Shown: piece after piece, positions 24,054 to 29,343 of the stretch
Layout of the letters: each line of letters begins with the position of its first letter
How positions within the stretch are numbered: position 1 is the stretch's first letter
Assembly (NCBI GenBank): GCA_003151155.1
Contig: PLWX01000121.1
Coordinates: 61,079 to 93,964 of the forward strand
Direction of reading: 5' to 3'
DNA length: 32,886 nt
Source: Acidobacteriaceae bacterium
GTDB lineage: Bacteria > Acidobacteriota > Terriglobia > Terriglobales > Acidobacteriaceae
Position numbers and translations under genes: made by a program
The notes under the pieces: generated by a model
Told to the model about the DNA's origin: nothing
Seen by the model: only the letters and a program-made list of their open reading frames with translations
Database searches by the model: none

Positions 24054-24540
24054 ATGCAACGGCGCGGAGCAGCCAGCCTTTGAGGAATTTGCGGTTGCTG
24101 GGAATTTGCGCTGCGAGGTTTTCGTAATACGTCGCGAGCAAACGACGGAAGGCATCGAGCAACAAATCGGGAGAAGTCATATTGATGGCCATCAATGTAT
24201 TTTCTCCCATTTTTCCGTCCACGAGGACGATGCTGCCCCCGGCTTTCTGCACGGAGCGCTGGAGGAACTCGACGGCGCGGGTCTTGCCGATGAGCAGGGC
24301 GGTATCGAGAAGCTTGGTGGCGACGGCCTGGGAGTGGACGTTGTCGAGGAGCAGGGGCTTCCAGAAGTCGCGTTCGTAGATGGCCTTGGCCTCGTCGAGG
24401 GTGAGGCTGGCGATGTCAAGTTTGGGGTAGGAGCGCTGGCAGATGCCGAAATTGGTGACGCCGCCGCAGTCGTCGGGATCGTTGACATATCCGCCTTCGT
24501 GACGAAGGAGGGTAGGAATTGCGAGATGAAAATCGGCCAT
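24052..24540 (-). CDS. GH108-type phage-like lysozyme (N-acetylmuramidase)
   Basis: A 162-residue peptidoglycan hydrolase. LLRHEGGYVNDPDDCGGVTNFGI (11-33) is the GH108 signature with catalytic Glu15. YERDFWKPLLLDNV and the following helix fit the family, and VDGKMGENTLMAIN begins the predicted C-terminal peptidoglycan-binding part (PG_binding_3 type). There is no signal peptide, as in phage endolysins that need a holin or other export. AAAGGAT stands just before ATG 24540. No phage structural genes are nearby, so it is an orphan lysis gene or a domesticated one. Its stop abuts the lemA terminator on the other strand. Confidence 0.9.
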   Translation of the reverse strand: MADFHLAIPTLLRHEGGYVNDPDDCGGVTNFGICQRSYPKLDIASLTLDEAKAIYERDFWKPLLLDNVHSQAVATKLLDTALLIGKTRAVEFLQRSVQKAGGSIVLVDGKMGENTLMAINMTSPDLLLDAFRRLLATYYENLAAQIPSNRKFLKGWLLRAVA

Positions 24541-24566
24541 GAAATCCTTTCGTAAATCGTATTACC

Positions 24567-24582
24567 CAGGGGCTAAAGCCCT
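24567..24582. repeat. palindromic repeat CAGGGGCTAAAGCCCT, copy 1
   Basis: It has the core GGGCTAAAGCCC and is identical over 16 bases to the copy at 24743-24758. I recall such GGCTAAAGCC/GGCTGAAGCC palindromes as recurrent in Acidobacteria intergenic DNA; this was not checked. Confidence 0.7.
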
Positions 24583-24685
24583 ATCTGGGAGCGAAAACAC
24601 CCAACACGGAGACACTGAGGCACGGAGAAGGGCGGGGCTCCAGGAAGCGCCGCTTTACACCTGCCCGGGCGGTACCTCGAATCAT

Positions 24686-24699
24686 CCGGCTGAAGCCGG
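24686..24699. repeat. palindrome CCGGCTGAAGCCGG
   Basis: It has the same GGCT-AA-AGCC architecture as the neighbouring repeats, with G in place of the first loop A. Confidence 0.6.
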
Positions 24700-24742
24700 G
24701 TGCTACCTCACGGCAAAAGCCGCGGCCTTTCGAAAATTACCT

Positions 24743-24758
24743 CAGGGGCTAAAGCCCT
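24743..24758. repeat. palindromic repeat CAGGGGCTAAAGCCCT, copy 2
   Basis: It is exactly the same 16 bases as copy 1, 176 bases downstream. Confidence 0.7.
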
Positions 24759-24776
24759 CTTCCAGAGCGCCGTATT

Positions 24777-24796
24777 GGCACGGCTGAAGCCGTGCC
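24777..24796. repeat. palindrome GGCACGGCTGAAGCCGTGCC
   Basis: A 20-base hairpin of the same type with the longest stem of the group: nine pairs around a GA loop. Confidence 0.65.
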
Positions 24797-24991
24797 CTGA
24801 TACAAAGCAAAAGAGGCAGCCGCCGAAGCTGTACGCACCTAACGGCAAATGCCGGGTCCAACGGCAAGTTGTTGTGCATGCAGCATCTCCGGAGTTACTG
24901 GGGTACCAGTACTCAGGTGTATTGACGATCCAGCAGCTCTGGATGATCATCCTTCCACTGCTCGCAGGGTTTGGGGCGCGGAGGAGGAAAT

Positions 24992-25099
24992 ATGGGAATC
25001 GTCGAAGGTCTGGTTGCATGGTTCGCGGTGTCGATCGTATTTGTCACCTGCCTTGGGAAAGTTTGCGAAGCTGCCGACCGGCGCGCGCGCAACCGGTAA
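24992..25099 (+). CDS. putative 35-residue single-pass membrane peptide
   Basis: A short frame that standard minimum-length cutoffs miss. ATG 24992 is preceded by AGGAGG at 24982-24987, the best ribosome binding site in the area. The peptide starts MGIVEGLVAWFAVSIVFVTC, a single hydrophobic helix, and ends in a basic tail (ADRRARNR). Sixteen bases after the stop comes a strong intrinsic terminator on the same strand. The size and layout recall small holin-like, toxin or regulatory membrane peptides, and a phage-type lysozyme lies 450 bases away on the other strand. I do not recognise a family. The site, hydrophobic pattern and terminator together are the evidence; codon statistics could not be tested. 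Confidence 0.5.
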   Translation: MGIVEGLVAWFAVSIVFVTCLGKVCEAADRRARNR

Positions 25100-25114
25100 G
25101 ACGAAAACGGTTTG

Positions 25115-25149
25115 AAAGCTTGAGGCTCGGCCTCAAGCTTTTTTCTTTT
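25115..25149 (+). terminator. strong intrinsic terminator after the small peptide gene
   Basis: AAAGCTTGAGGC (25115-25126) pairs perfectly with GCCTCAAGCTTT (25130-25141) around a three-base loop, then TTTCTTTT. It overlaps the 3' end of the convergent minus-strand gene. The opposite strand lacks a T-run, so it serves the plus strand, where only the small frame at 24992 can account for it. Confidence 0.85.
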
Positions 25150-25711
25150 GTGGCTTGGCGGCCGATGTAGGTTGCACTGGCTCGGCGGGTGTGGCTGAAG
25201 GCACGGACTCTGAAGATTTCTTCGGAGGGAACTCGGGTTCGGATGCTGCTGTACCGGCGGTAATCCGAGGCGCTGTTTCTATCGGATTTGCGTTCTGCGC
25301 TGCACGCTGCTCTGCTTGGATCTCTTCCTGGATCTCTTCTTCAAGTGAATCTTGTTCCCCAGTCTCGTAGCTGTCGAAACGGCGTGAGCATTCGTCAATT
25401 TCAAACGTGACGTGGCGGGCGTTGCCAGCGGCGGTTTGCAGGCCGTAAAGAACGAGGCCCGCGGTCTTGTGATCGATCTGTCCGGCAAGCAGGGCGTTTA
25501 TGGTATCGCCGATGGCGAGTTGAATGGCGGCCGCATCTTCAAGAACAGGAAGTTGGAAGGGCTGCTTGCGACGCGCAGCGCGTCGCTGACGCTTGATGCG
25601 TTCGCGACTTTCGCGATGGAAGAAGCAGTAGTCTTCGTCGTTCAGTGCGGGTGATTCGCAGACGTTTCCGTCGGCCTTGATGTGGTTGCAGAGTTCGATG
25701 TGGTTCGCCAT
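25133..25711 (-). CDS. hypothetical protein with N-terminal Cys/His cluster
   Basis: A 192-residue protein. The N-terminus has Cys8, Cys18, Cys29 and His32 in a CNHI...GNVCESPAL...DYCFFH arrangement that looks like a small zinc-binding module, followed by a basic stretch (RESRERIKRQRRAARRK). The middle (about 52-110) is helical (AAAIQLAIGDTINALLAGQI). The C-terminal third is a disordered Pro/Ala/Glu-rich tail ending in KKKA. I recall similar proteins as many-copy families in Acidobacteria, but no function is known to me. ATG 25711 has GAGAGG five bases before it. The gene's 3' end overlaps the hairpin of the plus-strand terminator. Confidence 0.75.
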   Translation of the reverse strand: MANHIELCNHIKADGNVCESPALNDEDYCFFHRESRERIKRQRRAARRKQPFQLPVLEDAAAIQLAIGDTINALLAGQIDHKTAGLVLYGLQTAAGNARHVTFEIDECSRRFDSYETGEQDSLEEEIQEEIQAEQRAAQNANPIETAPRITAGTAASEPEFPPKKSSESVPSATPAEPVQPTSAAKPQKKKA

Positions 25712-26188
25712 GCCATCCTCTCGTTAATCGTTGGTTAACCCCACCCCGATCCGCCGTACCTGTTTTCAGTGAGTTGCGTGGGGTAAACCGCGCAAAATAC
25801 TGATTTGACGGCAGCTACACGGAAAATATTGAAAACGTGTGAGTTAACGCTGCGTTGCCACCCACATGCGGGATGTGGGTGGTTTGTGGATCGGGTGGAG
25901 TTATCAAAGAACGTTTGGTGCAAAAGATTGGGGCCAGTGGGTCCGGACCTGAGTCCGGGCCTACTGACCCTCATTTAGCAGGCTACGCAAGGTCGTAAAG
26001 CGATGTCTGTGACGGGTGCACGTGTTGGGTGTGACGGGAGGCTTGCGGAAAAAGCAGGATGGTTCACAGGATCTTCATGGCTTCGTAACGGGAACTTAGC
26101 AGATGGAGGGTACCGTCCGGGATGCGCGTCAATTCGGAGTTTCTGACGCCCCTACCGCTCATCCTCGAAACGAAGAAAGGTCCTGGAA
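25712..26188. other. 477-base intergenic region with hairpins and a direct repeat
   Basis: There is no convincing gene. CCACCCACAT (25858-25867) pairs with ATGTGGGTGG (25873-25882) and is followed by TTTGTGG, a weak terminator-like hairpin. CCGGAC/GTCCGG (25943-25958) forms a second hairpin. TGTGACGGG occurs twice, at 26008-26016 and 26030-26038. Confidence 0.5.
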
Positions 26189-27418
26189 ATGACGAAACAA
26201 ATCGCTACCCTCGCGCTGGTCGCCGCCGGCCTGATTAGTTCAGCCATAGCTGCGGAAGGGAACGCCCCGAAAGGCGTTCCACATCTCGATCATGTTTTCG
26301 TGATCATGATGGAGAACCACGGGTATCAGCAGCTCATCAACAACCCGAGTGCTCCGTTCACGAATCAGCTGGCGAAGACGGCAAATTCCGCCGACAACTA
26401 CTTCGCGATCGCGCACCCGAGCTTGACCAACTACCTGGAAACGGTTGGTGGTTCGAACTTCGGAGTGCTTTCCGATAATCCGCCGGACTGGCATGATGCC
26501 TCGTGCCTGACAAACCTGGCGACGGGAACGCCGAACGATGAAGCCACGACGACGGGAGTTTGTCCGATCTACGGAGAAGGAACGGATGCGGCAACGCCGG
26601 CGATCGATTTCTCGAACGAGACCTCGGGACCTCCGGGAGAGATCAATATCGACGGCACGATGTCGATTGCAGCCAATAAAGATACGCACGGCAAAACCAT
26701 CGCAGACCAACTGGTGGCGGCAGGCATGACATGGAAGAGCTACCAGGAAGACCTGCCGCTGGGTGGCGCCGACTACGTGAACTATAGCGACGGAACCTAC
26801 ACCAACAATTCCGTATTGCCAACCGGCTTTACGCAGAGCCAGATCGTGCAGTTGTACGCTTCGAAGCACAATCCGTTTGTCTATTTCCGCGCGGTGCAGG
26901 ACGGATTCGATCCGGACCTCAGCTTCCGGCAGGTGAAACCATTCGATGGGACCGGCGGTCTGTTTGAAGATCTTGGTTCGGGCCGGGTGCCGAACTTCTC
27001 GTTCATCGCGCCGAACCAGTGCAACGATCAGCATGGCCGCAGCAATGCTGGACCGATCTGTGCGGGCGATCCCAGCGATAACGGGACGCAGGTCGGGCTG
27101 AACCCGGCGCTGATCTACCAGGGCGACGTAACAGTGAAGCGGTTGGTTACCTCGATCAAGGCTTCGCCGGCGTGGAAGAACGGCAACAACGCGATCGTGA
27201 TTGTGTGGGATGAGAACGACTACAGTCTGTCGCCGATCACGAACCAGGTGTTGCTGATCGTGGATACGAATTATGGAAGGCACGGGGTGTCGAGCCCATA
27301 CTTCTACGATCACTATTCGCTGCTGAAGACGATTGAAGCGGGCTTCGGTCTGCCGTGTCTCAACCATGCTTGCGACAAAGCGTCGCGGGTGATGAGCGAT
27401 TTGTTTGCGGCACACTGA
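26189..27418 (+). CDS. secreted phosphoesterase (PF04185, phospholipase C / acid phosphatase type)
   Basis: A 409-residue exported phosphoesterase of the alkaline-phosphatase-like superfamily. The signal peptide is MTKQIATLALVAAGLISSAIA. VFVIMMENHGYQQL (37-50) carries the metal-binding Glu42, and FAIAHPSLTNYLETVGGSN holds the probable nucleophile position. GKTIADQLVAAGMTWKSYQEDLP and VIVWDENDYS (about 335-345) complete the metal site. It would release phosphate from phospholipids or phosphate monoesters in the periplasm or outside the cell; the actual substrate is not known. AAAGG and GGAA lie before ATG 26189. A strong terminator follows, so it is a single-gene unit. Confidence 0.93.
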   Translation: MTKQIATLALVAAGLISSAIAAEGNAPKGVPHLDHVFVIMMENHGYQQLINNPSAPFTNQLAKTANSADNYFAIAHPSLTNYLETVGGSNFGVLSDNPPDWHDASCLTNLATGTPNDEATTTGVCPIYGEGTDAATPAIDFSNETSGPPGEINIDGTMSIAANKDTHGKTIADQLVAAGMTWKSYQEDLPLGGADYVNYSDGTYTNNSVLPTGFTQSQIVQLYASKHNPFVYFRAVQDGFDPDLSFRQVKPFDGTGGLFEDLGSGRVPNFSFIAPNQCNDQHGRSNAGPICAGDPSDNGTQVGLNPALIYQGDVTVKRLVTSIKASPAWKNGNNAIVIVWDENDYSLSPITNQVLLIVDTNYGRHGVSSPYFYDHYSLLKTIEAGFGLPCLNHACDKASRVMSDLFAAH

Positions 27419-27447
27419 TCTTTAACTCTACCTACGCGCTCTACCCA

Positions 27448-27478
27448 CCCCACGCGGAGATTGCGTGGGGGTTTTTAT
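27448..27478 (+). terminator. strong intrinsic terminator after the phosphoesterase
   Basis: CCCCACGC (27448-27455) pairs with GCGTGGGG (27463-27470) across a 7-base loop, followed by GTTTTTATT. Confidence 0.9.
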
Positions 27479-27484
27479 TGCGCT

Positions 27485-28600
27485 TCAGGCGGTGCCCCAG
27501 ATGTCGCCGAGCACGCGATAAAAATTCGCGCCAAGAATCTTCTCAATTACGGCGGAAGGCTGGCCTCGCTTCTGGAGTTCCCAAGCGATGGTTTCCATGT
27601 GCTCGGGTCCGGTGAGATCGGGAACATAGGGATAACGATCTTCCCCGGGAGCGCCGATGCCGAGTTTTTTACGGCGGGCGATGTCCTCATCAAAGGCCTT
27701 CTTTTGTTCGTCACTGAGGCGAACCGCATCGATCGAACCGTCGGAGCCGATGCCGACGTGATCGGCGCCGCAGACGTTGATGGCATGAAGGAGATGAGCG
27801 ATGACGTGTTCGCGCGTGGGAACGGTGGGCGAAGCGACAAGATAAGGCATGAGAAAGACGCCGAAATAACCGCCGCGATTCGCGAGCGACTTGAGAATCT
27901 CATCTGGCTTGCTGCGCGGGTGGGCGTAGACGGCGGCGCATCCGGAATGGGTGATGAGAACCGGCTTCAAGGACGCAGAGATGGCGTCGGAGGTGGTGCG
28001 GTAACCGCTATGGCTCATGTCGACGGCAACGCCAAGGGCATTCATCCGCTTCACGGCATCGAGGCCGGCCTTGCTGAGTCCGGCGTTGCCGGGTTCGAGG
28101 CATCCATCGCCAAAGGCACCGCGCAGGTTGTAGGTGAGTTGCATGATGCGCACCCCGAGACGGCGAAAGGTTTCGATACGCTGCGGATCATCTTCGAGGA
28201 ACTGGGTGTACTGAAAGCCGGGAAGAATGCCGATCTGCTCGTCGCGCTTGGCGCGTGGAATATCGGAATGCTGACGTACGAGGGTGAACAAGTCAGGATA
28301 GCGCTCGACGAGGGCGTGGACCGCAGCGAGGGATTCGATCGTGCCTTCAAAGGTGCGATCGGAGACGGTGAAATTGATGGCGGTGATACCGGAGGAGCGA
28401 ACCTGGCGGACGGCGTCGTCGGAGGGAGGAAAGGCGTCGCCGGCGAAGGGACCGCAAAGGGTGTCGATTACCAGGGCATTTCGGTAGAGCGTCGCGAGAT
28501 CGTTCGGGAAAGCGGTTGAACTCTGGGCGAGCAATCGTGGCGAGAGGGCGGCCAAGGTGGCGGCATGCCCGGAAAGAACGAGAAAACGGCGACGATCCAT
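27485..28600 (-). CDS. peptidase M19 (membrane dipeptidase) family protein, degenerate metal site
   Basis: A 371-residue member of the renal/membrane dipeptidase family. MDRRRFLVLSGHAATLAALSP has a twin-arginine-like RRRF and a hydrophobic stretch, so it is probably exported by Tat. Family features that remain are ALGVAVDMSHSGY (His197), LKPVLITHSG (His218) and HVGIGSDG (Asp287). Features that are missing are the N-terminal DGHND, which reads VIDTLCG (44-50), and the bridging Glu of GIEGG, which reads GILPG (124-128). Three metal ligands are therefore absent. ATG 28600 follows TATAAT at 28608-28613 by seven bases, so the mRNA may be leaderless. It could be an inactive homologue or use another metal arrangement. 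Confidence 0.88.
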   Translation of the reverse strand: MDRRRFLVLSGHAATLAALSPRLLAQSSTAFPNDLATLYRNALVIDTLCGPFAGDAFPPSDDAVRQVRSSGITAINFTVSDRTFEGTIESLAAVHALVERYPDLFTLVRQHSDIPRAKRDEQIGILPGFQYTQFLEDDPQRIETFRRLGVRIMQLTYNLRGAFGDGCLEPGNAGLSKAGLDAVKRMNALGVAVDMSHSGYRTTSDAISASLKPVLITHSGCAAVYAHPRSKPDEILKSLANRGGYFGVFLMPYLVASPTVPTREHVIAHLLHAINVCGADHVGIGSDGSIDAVRLSDEQKKAFDEDIARRKKLGIGAPGEDRYPYVPDLTGPEHMETIAWELQKRGQPSAVIEKILGANFYRVLGDIWGTA

Positions 28601-28607
28601 GCGGGGC

Positions 28608-28613
28608 ATTATA
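28608..28613 (-). promoter_or_regulatory. -10 element TATAAT of the M19 gene
   Basis: A perfect TATAAT read on the minus strand, seven bases before ATG 28600. No good -35 is seen (a GGTTGC is 16 bases upstream, inside the cold-shock terminator). The transcription start would fall at or next to the ATG. Confidence 0.6.
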
Positions 28614-28623
28614 GCCGCGCCCC

Positions 28624-28653
28624 AAAAAAGCAACCCAGCCTTGGGGGCCGGGT
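28624..28653 (-). terminator. intrinsic terminator of the cold-shock gene
   Basis: On the minus strand ACCCGGCC (28653-28646) pairs with GGCTGGGT (28640-28633), including one G-U pair, followed by TGC and six T. It is only about ten bases upstream of the M19 -10 element. Confidence 0.8.
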
Positions 28654-28683
28654 CGAAATCCGTATGTTACGGAAGCGGATTGG

Positions 28684-28893
28684 TTATGCAACTTTGATTA
28701 CATTACCGGCCTGGGGACCTTTTTGGCCCTCGACGATCTCAAATTCCACCTGATCGCCTTCGGCGAGACTCTTGTAGCCTTCCGAAGTTATCGCGCTGTA
28801 ATGGACAAAAACATCGGCGCCATCTTCGCGACCGATGAAGCCATAACCTTTGGCATTGTTAAACCACTTCACAGTACCTTTCAATCTATCCAC
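28684..28893 (-). CDS. cold-shock protein (CspA family)
   Basis: A 69-residue single-strand nucleic acid-binding OB-fold protein that melts RNA structure. [19 protein letters not shown] holds RNP1 (KGYGFIG), and DVFVHYSAI holds RNP2 (VFVHY). The C-terminus [12 protein letters not shown] is standard. GTG 28893 is the start: GGAGGA (read on the minus strand at 28908-28903) is nine bases upstream and the resulting length is exactly that of the family. An open frame to 28986 adds residues that are not part of it. A promoter with TTGACA lies about 130 bases upstream, which leaves a long leader as in E. coli cspA. Confidence 0.95.
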   Translation of the reverse strand: MDRLKGTVKWFNNAKGYGFIGREDGADVFVHYSAITSEGYKSLAEGDQVEFEIVEGQKGPQAGNVIKVA

Positions 28894-29343
28894 TTGCAGA
28901 GTTCCTCCGTGCGCGCCGTGACATTCCGCGGCGAGAGTCCAACCCGGTCGAGACTGCCCATAGGAAGACGGAGCCGAGGGGGTCACCGTAAAGGCCAGTG
29001 GGGTATTTCCGAGGTAGGTGTGATGCTATTTTCCGCGATTGGAGATGTGTTGTCAATATGGTAAATAGCCGTAACCTCGCTCTGGGCAAGGATTTTGGCC
29101 GAGAGCGGAGGCGGTAGATCGCCTGCCGATAGATGCTGGAAGGAAAAATACCGGGTAAAGAATTGTCACTCGGGCCGGGGGGGGGTTCCTAACATGACAG
29201 AGTTTTAATCTACTTTGACTCTACTTCCAAGCCTTATTGCCGATGCAGTCACTACGACCTATCCAAGAGACAGGCGTAATGGTCTGAATCCGCCTTCCGT
29301 GAGCTTAGTTTCAGAGAGGAAGGTTTCCGGGTGATAGCAAGCG
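28894..29343. other. divergent intergenic region between csp and cheA
   Basis: About 450 bases. It includes the long csp leader, a csp promoter (29028-29056), a run of nine G at 29177-29185, and the upstream region of cheA. I see no short gene here that I can support. Confidence 0.6.
29028..29056 (-). promoter_or_regulatory. sigma-70-type promoter for the cold-shock gene
   Basis: On the minus strand TTGACA (29056-29051) and GAAAAT (29033-29028) are 17 bases apart, a perfect -35 and a four-of-six -10. The start would be near 29021, giving a leader of about 127 bases. Confidence 0.5.

Larger units (their letters stand above)
24541..24991. other. intergenic region rich in short palindromes and repeats
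   Basis: About 450 bases with no convincing long gene. It holds two exact copies of a 16-base palindromic element (24567-24582 and 24743-24758), related palindromes at 24686-24699 and 24777-24796, and an eight-base tandem (CACGGAGA, CACTGAGG, CACGGAGA at 24605-24628). A 156-residue plus-strand frame crosses it but reads through the palindromes and is not protein-like in its first half. Confidence 0.6.

Noticed and set aside
24052-25711. A prophage or genomic island around the GH108 lysozyme
   Set aside because: There is no integrase, capsid, tail, terminase or attachment repeat, and the neighbours are ordinary chromosomal genes.
26240-27415. 391-codon frame antisense to almost the whole phosphoesterase gene
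   Set aside because: Full-length antisense frames are common in GC-rich genes with strong third-position bias; the sense protein has the signal peptide and metal motifs, the antisense has none.
27461-28519. 352-codon plus-strand frame opposite the M19 gene
   Set aside because: It is a shadow frame; the sense strand has Tat-signal and M19 motifs and its own promoter and upstream terminator.
29215-29244. Possible flagellar sigma-28 promoter before cheA (GCCGAT at 29239) or a sigma-70 site from TTGACT
   Set aside because: No TAAA lies at the required 15-base distance, and no acceptable -10 follows TTGACT at 16-18 bases.
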